Of a stretch of 64,000 nucleotides of DNA, positions 16,287-25,376 are shown one piece after another. The stretch spans positions 1 to 64,000 of the forward strand of contig CAYQCK010000003.1 of NCBI GenBank assembly GCA_964415965.1, in the 5' to 3' direction. The notes beneath the pieces were generated by a model that saw only the letters and a list, made by a program, of their open reading frames with translations, made no database searches and was not told the origin of the DNA. The number at the start of each line of letters is the position of its first letter. Position 1 is the stretch's first letter. Source of the DNA: CAIKNB01 sp964415965. GTDB lineage: Bacteria; Patescibacteriota; Patescibacteriia; 2-12-FULL-60-25. A program made the translations under genes and the position numbers.

Positions 16287-17165
16287 TTATTTTGCCGAAC
16301 AGGCCTTCTTGCACGTCGCTTCCTTGTCGAGACATTCCGTCAGCAGCTTGTAATTGCTGCCTGCGCTCCGGAAGCACACGGCGCGGTCGCTGCTGCATTT
16401 CTTGAGGCAAATCTCGACGTTCGTCGGGGCGGCTGCGCCGCCGGTCGTGGTCGCGCCGCCGGTCGTCAGGCCGGTGGCCGTGTTCCCCGCCGTTCCGACC
16501 GGAGCCGGCAACGGAGCACCCGGGCACTTGTTCTCGATCAGGCATTTGTTGATGGCCGCGGCGTCATCCTTGTATTTATCCTTGCATTCCAGCGTGCAGG
16601 TATCGGCGACGGGCTGTTCCGCGGTCTTCTGCCCGCAGCGTTCCTGGACGCAGGCGTTGGCCTTCTCGAGATTGTCGCCGTATTCCTTCTGGCAACCGGC
16701 CACGCACTGATCCCCGGTCGGAGGCTGTTCGGTCTTCTGGCCGGCCTGCCCGCAAGTGCCTGATTCGCAGCGGTCGAGCAGCTTCTTAACCATGCCCTCG
16801 ATCCTGTCGAGACGGTTGTTGATCTGCTGGAATTCGCCGTACATGGAATTCGGCTGGTTGGCCGCATCAGCGGCCACGACGGCATATCCCAACGCCCCGG
16901 TCAGCACCACGGCCAAACCGGTCACGATGGCGGCGCTCCAGACATGCGAAGAGCTGCGCATCGCGTGGACCACGTGATGGTCGCGGATCGGGGTCGTCGG
17001 ACCGACGTAGCGGACGCCGCATTTGCCGCCGGTGCAGTTCATGTGGCCGCAGGCGCTCGGCATATCATCCATGGCGCCTCCCGTCGGGCCGTACGGGATG
17101 GGTGAACCGGAAGCCTTGGCGGTCCGGCGCACGCCTTTCTTTTGTTTTGATGTTTTGTCTTCCAT
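16287..17165 (-). CDS. Single-pass membrane protein with C-x3-C helical cysteine repeats
   Basis: 292 residues. A positively charged cytoplasmic N-terminus includes CGHMNCTGGKCG, a possible small metal site. One membrane segment follows (about 78-100, AAIVTGLAVVLTGALGYAVV), then a short coiled-coil (MYGEFQQINNRLDRIEGMVK). The outside part has three cysteine modules: CVAGC...CVQERC, CTLECKDKY...CLIENKC, and CLKKC...CFRSAGS...CLDKEATCKKAC. Their paired C-x3-C spacing along predicted helices suggests disulfide-bonded helical hairpins. A Thr/Gly/Ala-rich linker separates the last two. Resemblance to twin CX3C proteins is by pattern only; no family is recognised. No clear ribosome binding site precedes the ATG. 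Confidence 0.75.
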   Translation of the reverse strand: MEDKTSKQKKGVRRTAKASGSPIPYGPTGGAMDDMPSACGHMNCTGGKCGVRYVGPTTPIRDHHVVHAMRSSSHVWSAAIVTGLAVVLTGALGYAVVAADAANQPNSMYGEFQQINNRLDRIEGMVKKLLDRCESGTCGQAGQKTEQPPTGDQCVAGCQKEYGDNLEKANACVQERCGQKTAEQPVADTCTLECKDKYKDDAAAINKCLIENKCPGAPLPAPVGTAGNTATGLTTGGATTTGGAAAPTNVEICLKKCSSDRAVCFRSAGSNYKLLTECLDKEATCKKACSAK

Positions 17166-17337
17166 AGGGAAGAAAGATGAAAAGAATTGGATAATTTTTT
17201 ATCGGACAAAGTATACCATATGCGGCCGGCCCCGGTGAAATCCCGGACCGGCGGTTGACAACAACCCGCCAATCGGCTAAATTTCCGGCTGCATCCCCGG
17301 ACCGTAAAAAGCCTCAAATAGGCCCTAAACCCACCCT

Positions 17338-17414
17338 GGACGGCTAGCTCAGTTGGTTAGAGCGTCACATTGACATTGTGAAGGTCAGAGGTTCGACTCC
17401 TCTGCCGTCCACCA
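17338..17414 (+). tRNA. tRNA-Val (GAC anticodon)
   Basis: Acceptor stem GGACGGC / GCCGTCC, D arm GCTC...GAGC, anticodon stem TCACA / TGTGA with loop TTGACAT (anticodon GAC), T arm AGAGG-TTCGACT-CCTCT and an encoded ACCA. All arms pair perfectly. Confidence 0.96.
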
Positions 17415-17432
17415 TCGCGTCCAACGCGACCA

Positions 17433-17465
17433 GACGAAACGACCCCGCGAGGGGTTGTTTTGTTT
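17433..17465 (+). terminator. Intrinsic terminator after tRNA-Val
   Basis: Stem AACGACCCC / GGGGTTGTT with loop GCGA, followed by TTGTTTT. It also lies at the end of the convergent gene at 17470. Confidence 0.8.
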
Positions 17466-17469
17466 TCCG

Positions 17470-18564
17470 TCAGCGCACCGCTTCGGACAACGCTTCCAGC
17501 CATCTGTCGGCCGGAACGCGGCGGACCGACGGGAAATCCAACCGTTCCGGGATGCCCGACAACAAAGCCAGCGCATTGATGACCCGCAAGGTGTTCATGG
17601 CGTAATATGCCTTGACCTCATGGTGGTTATCCAGCTCTTCTCCCCGCCCGAGCTTTTCCGCAGCATCCTCAAGATCACGATAAGTGCAGTCGAAGGCGGA
17701 CAGCGCATCCGGGAGTTTCAGGACCCAACCATCTTTGCCTTTAACCATCACGACGTTGTCCAGACCGGCAACATCCATCACCTCGCCGGTCTCGGCCGAA
17801 TACCGAATCATCTTCCTGACGGCATCTTGGAAGGCCTGTTTGAAATCCGGGTCCCTTTTCAGCCTTTTCTCCACCCGTTCCAGGTCGTCGAACAGCTTGA
17901 CGACCTTGGCCGACTGCTTCAACCGTTCGGTTTCCGTGCCAGCCGGCGGCCCGAGCAATATGCCATGGACTTCCCCATAACGCTCGAGGTCAGCCGGTTC
18001 TTGGCTGGCTAAAACCGCGTTTTCGAGATAATAGCCGCCGAGCGAAACCGTCCTTTCGGGATCGAGGTCCAATTCCCGCTGGACCGCGATCCAGGCCGGC
18101 ATGCTGCGCGGCCCTCCCCCTTCGGTCACGTCCAGTCCCTGCCCCAGATTGTTGGCGACAGCGGCCGAGACCGGAACCTCGGCGATGAACACCCTCTGCC
18201 GTGGGACGGCGTCCCGGCCAAAATATTTCTCGAGCGTCGCCATCTTCCCCAGATAGGCATCACGTCTTGCCCGCATGCGCTCCCAGGCGGCGTCGATCGC
18301 ACCCGGATCCCCCGCCAACAGCGCCTCATACATCGGCTGGCTTTCGAGATAATTGACTTTGACGACCGTGCCGCGGCGCTTCATGCGCAACACCAGATGC
18401 TCTCCGCCTTTGGCGAACAGCTGGGGCTCGTGACCGGGCTCGAGCAGCTCATCCACGGCCCAATACAAATCCGGCGGCACCGCATCGGGCACGGTCCGGA
18501 CCAGGCGCTTCTCCCGCCACTCCTGCTCCTTCGGCGGAGGGAACGGGTTTTCCCGCAGCTCCAT
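17470..18564 (-). CDS. Kinase-fold-like protein, tandem paralogue 2
   Basis: 364 residues, paralogous over its whole length with the gene just upstream. Shared blocks are KGGEHLVLRMKRRGTVVKVNY, an N-lobe-like glycine-rich turn followed by a hydrophobic-Lys strand; SMPAWIAVQRELDLD; and DVAGLDNVVMVKGKDGWVLK followed by LPDAL. The last resembles the catalytic-loop and DFG region of protein-kinase-like folds (D...DN, then L-P-D). The end, NTLRVINALALLSG, is also shared. No membrane segment is seen. The start lies one base after the upstream stop, implying translational coupling. Kinase fold is an inference from pattern; it could equally be a non-catalytic or unrelated family. Confidence 0.55.
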   Translation of the reverse strand: MELRENPFPPPKEQEWREKRLVRTVPDAVPPDLYWAVDELLEPGHEPQLFAKGGEHLVLRMKRRGTVVKVNYLESQPMYEALLAGDPGAIDAAWERMRARRDAYLGKMATLEKYFGRDAVPRQRVFIAEVPVSAAVANNLGQGLDVTEGGGPRSMPAWIAVQRELDLDPERTVSLGGYYLENAVLASQEPADLERYGEVHGILLGPPAGTETERLKQSAKVVKLFDDLERVEKRLKRDPDFKQAFQDAVRKMIRYSAETGEVMDVAGLDNVVMVKGKDGWVLKLPDALSAFDCTYRDLEDAAEKLGRGEELDNHHEVKAYYAMNTLRVINALALLSGIPERLDFPSVRRVPADRWLEALSEAVR

Positions 18565-18565
18565 A

Positions 18566-19723
18566 TCACGGCCTGAAGATTTTCCCCATCTCCTCGCGCC
18601 ACGCCTCAGGCGGGATGGCGGCGAGGTCAGGATAGCTCAAGCGGCGGTCGTTGCCCGAAATCAAAGCCAGGGCGTTGACGACCCGCACGGTGTTGACCAG
18701 ATTGAGGGCCACCAGCCTTCCGCGGTTGCCGATGGACTGGCCTTGGCGCATCTGTTCCAGCACCATCTTCATGTTGATGAAGGAAAAATCGCCGGGAGCC
18801 AGGACGTCCGGGAACCTCACCGACCATTTGTCGCCGCGTTTCACCATCACCATATTGTCCCGGCCGGCCAAATCCAGGGCAATCCCCGTATCCTCGATGA
18901 AATCCATCAGTTTGTCGCTCAATTGGCGCAGGCCCTCCTTGAAAGAAGGATTGTCCTTGGCCCTGGATGCCAGTCGCCGGAGTTCGGGATACATGGCCAA
19001 GACGTTCTCGAGCTGGCTCTCGCGGTCCATTTCGCTCAAAGGTCCGCCGGTCAAAACATCGTGTCCGGCGTCGAAAATCCGATTGAATTCCCGCTCGTCG
19101 GCGGCTTCATGCGCCTGGCTCTGCGGAGCTTCCGGATAATAGCCGTTCACGGAGATGGCCTGGCCCAGGTCCAATTTGCGCTGGACTTCGACCCAAGCCG
19201 GGATGCTGGTCAGGCCGCTCGCCTTGTGGACCAGGTCGGGCCTCACGGCCGCCACCACCGCTTCGGTCAGGGGCACTTCGCGGATCAGGTATTGTTGGGC
19301 CGGCACGGCGTCGAAACCGAAATATTCGCGCAAGTCCTCGAGCGACCGACGTTTATCCTCGATCTTGTCGCGCATCTTATCCAGCGCCCGCTTGACCTTG
19401 GCTTCATCCCCGCTCGCGACCGCTTCGAGGATCGGTCCGGTATCGTAGAAATTTATCTTATACACGATGTCGCGCGGCCGTTCCACGGCTCTTTTCCCGC
19501 TCTTCTTCTCGGCTTCTGTAAGTTCGCGCCGGAACGGTTCGTTGAACCGGAAGACCAGGTGCTCCCCGCCCTTGGCCATGATCCGCGGGTCATACCTCTC
19601 CGGCATGACTGCGTTAAGCGCCCCGTGGAGCGCCCGGCCGACCGTCCTCGGCGTCGGCTCGATGGCGCGCGCGGCACGGATGGTCGCTTTCTTGAATTTA
19701 CCCATTGAAGTATCCGGCTTCAT
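18566..19723 (-). CDS. Kinase-fold-like protein, tandem paralogue 1
   Basis: About 385 residues from ATG 19723 (MKPDTSMGKFKK); the ATG at 19705 is an equal candidate and neither has a clear ribosome binding site. The blocks match its neighbour: AKGGEHLVFRF with IVYKINF (glycine turn and Lys strand), SIPAWVEVQRKLDL, DLAGRDNMVMVKRGDKW followed by FPDVL, and NTVRVVNALALISGN. It has a basic N-terminal extension that the neighbour lacks. The pair looks like an internal duplication. Function unknown; a divergent protein-kinase or aminoglycoside-kinase-type fold is the working idea. Confidence 0.55.
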   Translation of the reverse strand: MKPDTSMGKFKKATIRAARAIEPTPRTVGRALHGALNAVMPERYDPRIMAKGGEHLVFRFNEPFRRELTEAEKKSGKRAVERPRDIVYKINFYDTGPILEAVASGDEAKVKRALDKMRDKIEDKRRSLEDLREYFGFDAVPAQQYLIREVPLTEAVVAAVRPDLVHKASGLTSIPAWVEVQRKLDLGQAISVNGYYPEAPQSQAHEAADEREFNRIFDAGHDVLTGGPLSEMDRESQLENVLAMYPELRRLASRAKDNPSFKEGLRQLSDKLMDFIEDTGIALDLAGRDNMVMVKRGDKWSVRFPDVLAPGDFSFINMKMVLEQMRQGQSIGNRGRLVALNLVNTVRVVNALALISGNDRRLSYPDLAAIPPEAWREEMGKIFRP

Positions 19724-19775
19724 ACGGCACGTATGATATCGCGCCGCCGCCGAAAACGGAAACGCACCGCCGCCT

Positions 19776-20576
19776 CTATCCCCATGCCTTCCGCCGCGCC
19801 AGCAGGCACCACGTCCGCCGCTTGCCTGACAGCGCCAGCGCCGACCTGACCATGCGGGTCTTGGCCGTGGCATAGCGCTCCATGATTTCGACCTCGAGAC
19901 CGACGGCGGCCAAGGCGACCTGGACCTTGGACTCATCGAAACCGTGCGTCACGTGGTAGTCGGCCATGCCGTAATCAAGCTTTTTCGCCTTGATGGTTTC
20001 GCGATCAGCCGCCGTCGTCAGGAACTTCCAGGCGATCTGCCAATCCAGTTTCCGCAAAGCCGTCTCGAAGCCCGTCAGGTCACCGCCGGTCGGTTCATGG
20101 AAAATCACAAGGGCCCCGCCAGGGATGAGCCTATCGGCCAGAACTTTCAGCGTCGCCGCGTAATCCGGCAAATGGTGCAGGACCGAACTGACGGTGACGA
20201 TGGAATAGGCATCTTGCCTGGTCGCCAGGAATAAATCGACGTCCTGCGCCACGGTCGCGGCTTTACCGGCTTGGACTTCGGAGGCGAACTTCTTCTCCAA
20301 GACTTCCAGCATCTCGGGCGAGATGTCGACGGCCGTGACCTTGAAGCCGCGCCGCACAAGTTCGGCCGTGACGAAACCCGTGCCCGCGCCGATGTCGAGC
20401 GCCGTTTTCGCGCCACCCGACGGCAACCCCTTTTCGGCGGCATCCAACATGCGCCGCAATCTCGCCGCTTCCTCGCCGTTCGTCAGCTCCGGATGGATGC
20501 GGTCGTACAGTGCCGCTTCCTCGCGGTGCAGCTCGCGGTTGGCGTCCAGGATGCTTTGGCGCAATTCAGTGTCCAT
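19776..20576 (-). CDS. SAM-dependent methyltransferase (class I, UbiE-like)
   Basis: About 266 residues from ATG 20576; an in-frame GTG three codons upstream is the alternative. The Rossmann methyltransferase fold is plain: motif I ALDIGAGTGFVTAELVRRG, motif II VTAVDISPEMLEVLEKKF, acidic turn AQDVDLFLATRQD, motif IV region IVTVSSVLHHLPD and motif V ADRLIPGGALVIFHEP. The substrate is not readable from sequence. It precedes the kinase-like pair on the same strand. Confidence 0.85.
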   Translation of the reverse strand: MDTELRQSILDANRELHREEAALYDRIHPELTNGEEAARLRRMLDAAEKGLPSGGAKTALDIGAGTGFVTAELVRRGFKVTAVDISPEMLEVLEKKFASEVQAGKAATVAQDVDLFLATRQDAYSIVTVSSVLHHLPDYAATLKVLADRLIPGGALVIFHEPTGGDLTGFETALRKLDWQIAWKFLTTAADRETIKAKKLDYGMADYHVTHGFDESKVQVALAAVGLEVEIMERYATAKTRMVRSALALSGKRRTWCLLARRKAWG

Positions 20577-20620
20577 ATCGGACACAAAGTAGCATCACGC
20601 GGATTGCCGGGCAAACTTAA

Positions 20621-20648
20621 AGCGCCGCGCTGGAGTTGCGCGGCGCCG
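20621..20648 (-). terminator. Intrinsic terminator
   Basis: Stem GGCGCCGCGC / GCGCGGCGC followed on the minus strand by TTTAAGTTT. It closes the small gene at 20666. Confidence 0.65.
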
Positions 20649-20665
20649 ACATGATTGGCGCACGG

Positions 20666-20959
20666 TCACGACAGTCGCATGAGGATCGCCAGGACATAAC
20701 TGATCTCATCCATGTCCATGGGCAATTGGCGCGTCATCTCGGAGACCGACGTCCGAAGCACCATCCTCCACCTTTCCATCCAAGCCGCGGCCTGCTGATC
20801 GTCAGCGAGATTTTGGACAATCGGCTCGTCGCAGCCCATACGTATGGCGACCAAATCCCCGTCGGTCCGCCTGATGACGGCATGCGCCGACGTCACCAGG
20901 GCGTAACCCGGCCTCAGCCCTTTGACGGCTTCCTCGAACCAATCTCTCTTGCCTGTCAT
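20666..20959 (-). CDS. Small hypothetical protein (97 aa)
   Basis: ATG 20959 is preceded by a strong GGGAGGT. The product is acidic and predicted mostly helical, with a beta segment around YALVTSAHAVIRRTDGDLVAIRM and a C-terminal helix. No membrane segment, signal peptide or metal site is seen. It is flanked by the 16S terminator region upstream and its own terminator downstream. Family not recognised. Confidence 0.65.
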   Translation of the reverse strand: MTGKRDWFEEAVKGLRPGYALVTSAHAVIRRTDGDLVAIRMGCDEPIVQNLADDQQAAAWMERWRMVLRTSVSEMTRQLPMDMDEISYVLAILMRLS

Positions 20960-21039
20960 GAGAATACCTCCCGGAATGGACGATACGGCTTGTTACCACG
21001 GAAAGCTTGAAACGTCAATCCTCAATCCCCAATACAAAC

Positions 21040-21063
21040 AAAAACACCCCATTGGGGGGTGCA
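21040..21063 (-). terminator. Intrinsic terminator of the 16S rRNA transcript
   Basis: Minus strand: stem GCACCCC / GGGGTG followed by TTTTTGTTTG, about 100 bases after the mature 16S 3' end. It ends the transcript before any 23S gene. Confidence 0.85.
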
Positions 21064-21077
21064 TCTGCTTTCGACTC

Positions 21078-21095
21078 CAGAAAAGTGACCATGAA
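21078..21095 (-). other. 3' arm of the 16S precursor processing stem
   Basis: It pairs with 22781-22798 over 18 positions with one G-U. This is the expected duplex that brings the 16S ends together for RNase III-type cleavage. Confidence 0.75.
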
Positions 21096-21158
21096 AATTG
21101 AACGGGTACGACCTGGGAATCTAATCCCGAATAAATTCGGAATCAATGTATCTCCCTA

Positions 21159-22665
<1,507 letters not shown>

Positions 22666-22780
22666 ACCCTCTCCGACCCTGGTTGGTTCGGAGGGATCAA
22701 TCAATTTTTACCTTCAAGGCTGTGCCCTGAAGGATTTGGACCCGATTCAATTTGTGCCCCACCGCTTTTAAGCGACGGGG

Positions 22781-22798
22781 TTCATGGTCACTCTTCTG
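22781..22798 (-). other. 5' arm of the 16S precursor processing stem
   Basis: Complementary to 21078-21095 (one G-U wobble). It lies about 120 bases upstream of the mature 5' end within the leader. Confidence 0.75.
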
Positions 22799-22900
22799 TT
22801 GTCGAGGTTCTGGCGTCCTTGGAGGATGTCGAAACCACGCTTGCGGCGTGGATGTTCTCTCCTTTTGAAAGCTACCGATGTTGATTTAGGACGTGCCGAA

Positions 22901-22929
22901 AGATTACAGGATTCCGAGATGCCTGTCAA
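22901..22929 (-). promoter_or_regulatory. 16S rRNA promoter
   Basis: -35 TTGACA (22929-22924), a 17-base spacer, -10 TAATCT (22906-22901). This gives a leader of roughly 230 bases that contains the processing stem. Confidence 0.75.
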
Positions 22930-23088
22930 GAGGTCCGTCAAGGATGCAAAAGAAGCGGGAAAATGGCGATAAAATAAGCCTTTTCTTCGCCACCGGCTGC
23001 GGCACGGTCAGGACCCCGATGGAAAGTCCTCGACGCCCGCCCGCCCCGACTGAACAAACTCCAGCCCATGTGGTACGTTAGGCCGGCT
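22930..23088 (+). other. Intergenic region between the 16S promoter and the secreted-protein gene
   Basis: Divergent spacer. A -10-like TAAAAT lies near 22970 without a good -35. A GGAAAGTCC string near 23020 is too short and isolated to indicate RNase P. No gene is seen. Confidence 0.4.
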
Positions 23089-23922
23089 ATGAGAAAAACC
23101 TTCTTATCTTTCGGCCTCGCGCTGACCGTCTGCGCGGCCGCCGGCTCGGCTTTGGCCGCGCCCCTGCCCCTTTTACCGGGCAAGACCATCCCTAAGTTAC
23201 CCACCGCTACCGTCGAACCGATAACGGTTCCGGTCAAGGGAGTCGAAGTGACCATCGACCCCTCCCTCTTGCCCGACCTTTCGACCGCCACCACTTCCGG
23301 TGGTCCGGTCCAAATCGACCCGGACAAGCTTGGCCTGCTCAAACCGTTGCCGCTCGGCGACTTCGTCATCCCGCCAGAGCTCCTGAAAGGACCGCAGATT
23401 TCGGCCATCGCGCTCTCGACCGACGGCAAGCTCCTGCAGGTCTCGTGGACGACGGACAAATCCGCAACCAGCAAGGTCGAATATGGCTCCAATGACACAT
23501 ATGGCAAACTGCTCGAAGACAAGACCAAGGCGACCCAGCACAGCCTGCTGATCCCGGTCGCTCCCGGTGAGCTGCACCTGCGCATCTCGTCGAGCGATGC
23601 CCTGGGCAAGACCTCCCAATCCGAAGACATCGCCGTCACCGTCCCGGACATGACGACAGTCGCCCCCGGAACCGCGACCACGACCGATGCCGCCGTGACC
23701 ACGACCGAGGAAGAAAAGACCGAGGTCAAAGAGGAGGATACGGCCAAACCCGAAGACAAGCCTTCGGTCAAAGTCGAGCCACCCATGGTCCAGGTCCAAA
23801 CCGGCCCCTCGACCATGACCCTGGTCGGCGGTGCCGTCGCCCTCATAATCATCGGCGTATTGGTCGGCGCACTCATCGGCCGCGGGAAGAAAACGTCGGA
23901 ACCCAAGACAGAACAAAAATAA
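23089..23922 (+). CDS. Exported single-anchor protein with a fibronectin-III-like domain
   Basis: 277 residues from ATG 23089 (MRKTFLSFGLAL). A signal peptide ends near GSALAA. A Pro-rich stretch leads to a beta-sandwich domain (about 105-185) reading SAIALSTDGKLLQVSWTTDK followed by SATSKVEYG, the layout of FN3-like or purple-acid-phosphatase N-terminal domains. A Thr/Glu/Lys-rich linker follows, then a C-terminal membrane segment (TLVGGAVALIIIGVLVGALI) with a short charged tail. It should be a surface protein with the domain outside. The terminator at 23941 follows closely. Confidence 0.75.
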   Translation: MRKTFLSFGLALTVCAAAGSALAAPLPLLPGKTIPKLPTATVEPITVPVKGVEVTIDPSLLPDLSTATTSGGPVQIDPDKLGLLKPLPLGDFVIPPELLKGPQISAIALSTDGKLLQVSWTTDKSATSKVEYGSNDTYGKLLEDKTKATQHSLLIPVAPGELHLRISSSDALGKTSQSEDIAVTVPDMTTVAPGTATTTDAAVTTTEEEKTEVKEEDTAKPEDKPSVKVEPPMVQVQTGPSTMTLVGGAVALIIIGVLVGALIGRGKKTSEPKTEQK

Positions 23923-23940
23923 CTGACGCTGATGCGTTGA

Positions 23941-23968
23941 AAAACGGCCCTCAACCAGGGTCGTTTTT
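23941..23968 (+). terminator. Intrinsic terminator
   Basis: Stem AAACGGCCCT / AGGGTCGTTT followed by T-run, 18 bases after the stop of the exported protein gene. Confidence 0.85.
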
Positions 23969-24072
23969 TGACGACGGCTTGATTTGCGATTTATGTCAAG
24001 TTATTGATAGTCATTTTTTTAGCTATGTTGACTTATTTATTCAAAAAATGAATTTTTGCGTAAATCCACCCC

Positions 24073-24101
24073 TTGACAAAAGGGCTAAAATATGTTTTAA
24101 T
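24073..24101 (+). promoter_or_regulatory. Promoter of the coiled-coil gene
   Basis: -35 TTGACA (24073-24078), a 17-base spacer, -10 TTTAAT (24096-24101), after an AT-rich stretch (about 23985-24070) that could act as an upstream element. Confidence 0.7.
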
Positions 24102-24199
24102 ATCTTGTTCCTTCATAGGCCGTCTTTCGGCCCCGAATCCTCCCCGCGGCAAGGGTGCCGCCGGGAACCACCACCAACCGTTTGCAAGGAGAACGCGAA

Positions 24200-25258
24200 A
24201 TGAACGAGAACCGCATCGAAACCCTGAAGTCCGCCGTCGAAGCCATCGAGTCGTGCCGTAAGGCCGGCAAGGTGACTCTCGAGGGGATCAAGGCCGTGGC
24301 GGCCGCGATCTCCTTGGGCATCCGCCCGCCGGTCGTGCTCACCGGACGTCAGCCGCTCGTCTGCAAGGACGTGCGCGCCGTCCCGGGCAGCTGGCCGCAC
24401 TTCGCCCAGGCCCTGTGCAACGCCGAGGTCCAGAAGCTGGACATGGCGAAGCTCGAGGCCGCGGTGAAGGCTGGCGACGAGACGGCCAAGAAGCGTCTCG
24501 GCTTCCTCCAGTACGTGCTGAACGCGGTGCACGGAGCTCTCCTGAGCTCCCTGCGGCAAAGCGTAGCGCAGAAGGAGGAGGCGGAGGCCGTGGCCAAGCG
24601 CCAGGCCGCCAACGCCAAGGCCGAGGCCGACCGCCGCGCCCGCGAAGCAGCCGACGCCAAGCGCCGCGCCGAACGCGAGGCCCGCAAGGCCGAGCAGAAG
24701 GCGGCGCATGACGCCATCCTCGCTGCCGCGCACGGAGCGACCGCCGCGCCGGAAACGGTGCAGCCCGGCCAGCGCGACCGGCATCCCCGCCTGACCCTCG
24801 AGCGCGTCCGCATCCTCCTGGACAAGGAGTCGCGGAAGCGTGGCGAGGAGCAGGACGTGGATCCGAGCGAGGCCAAGCTGTTGGCGGCGCGCTTCGTCTT
24901 CGGACTGGTCTTGAAGACGGAAGCCGAAGGGAAGCACACCCCGGAAGAGATCGCGGTCATGAAGGCCGAGGTCAAGTCCCTGGTGGCTACCGTGAGGCTC
25001 CCGGCCTGCAAGAACCTGGCCGAGGCGCAGCGCGAGGCCGACGCCTGGGCAGCTCGTGCGGAGTCCTTCGCGCGACGGCAGAACGCGGCTCCCCAGCCTG
25101 CGCCTGCCCCCGCGGAAGGATCCGTTCCTGCCCGGCAGCCGAGGCCCGAGCGCCGCGGCCAGCCCAAGCCCGCCCCGGATGGCCACATCCAGGGAGCCAA
25201 CGTGATGGAGATCGCGATGGCGAAGGCTGGGCTCGTCGGCAAGGCGGCCAACGGCTGA
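24200..25258 (+). CDS. Ala/Arg-rich coiled-coil protein of unknown function
   Basis: 352 residues from ATG 24200, chosen because AAGGAG sits nine bases upstream. The N-terminal third is helical with paired short motifs. A strongly charged coiled coil (about 125-175, with runs such as AEADRRAREAADAKRRAERE) follows. Then comes a second helical domain containing LTLERVRILLDKESRKRG and a Pro/Ala/Arg-rich disordered tail, ending in a helix (NVMEIAMAKAGLVGK). No membrane segment is seen. A strong promoter, a good ribosome binding site and a perfect terminator suggest a well-expressed, single-gene unit. Nucleic-acid binding is possible from the charge but is not shown. Confidence 0.7.
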   Translation: MNENRIETLKSAVEAIESCRKAGKVTLEGIKAVAAAISLGIRPPVVLTGRQPLVCKDVRAVPGSWPHFAQALCNAEVQKLDMAKLEAAVKAGDETAKKRLGFLQYVLNAVHGALLSSLRQSVAQKEEAEAVAKRQAANAKAEADRRAREAADAKRRAEREARKAEQKAAHDAILAAAHGATAAPETVQPGQRDRHPRLTLERVRILLDKESRKRGEEQDVDPSEAKLLAARFVFGLVLKTEAEGKHTPEEIAVMKAEVKSLVATVRLPACKNLAEAQREADAWAARAESFARRQNAAPQPAPAPAEGSVPARQPRPERRGQPKPAPDGHIQGANVMEIAMAKAGLVGKAANG

Positions 25259-25296
25259 ACCCCGGGGGACGTCCGACGTCTCCCACCCACCTCTTC

Positions 25297-25339
25297 AACT
25301 GACCGTTGCTCTACTCAAGCATCGGTCAGTTTTCTTTTT
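25297..25339 (+). terminator. Intrinsic terminator
   Basis: Nine-base perfect stem AACTGACCG / CGGTCAGTT with a 17-base loop, then TTCTTTTT. Confidence 0.85.
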
Positions 25340-25353
25340 ATGCAAAAAAACCA

Positions 25354-25376
25354 GGGCGCATGACAATGCGCCCCTA
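25354..25376 (-). repeat. Palindromic repeat supplying the rsmA stop codon
   Basis: GGGCGCAT gaca ATGCGCCC followed by CTA. On the coding strand TAG of rsmA is the first triplet of TAGGGGCGCATTG. It belongs to the same family as 61578-61600 and is related to 25464-25483. Confidence 0.75.

Noticed and set aside
23010..23040. RNase P RNA
   Set aside because: Only a GGAAAGTCC string is present; none of the other conserved RNase P segments follow before the next gene begins at 23089.
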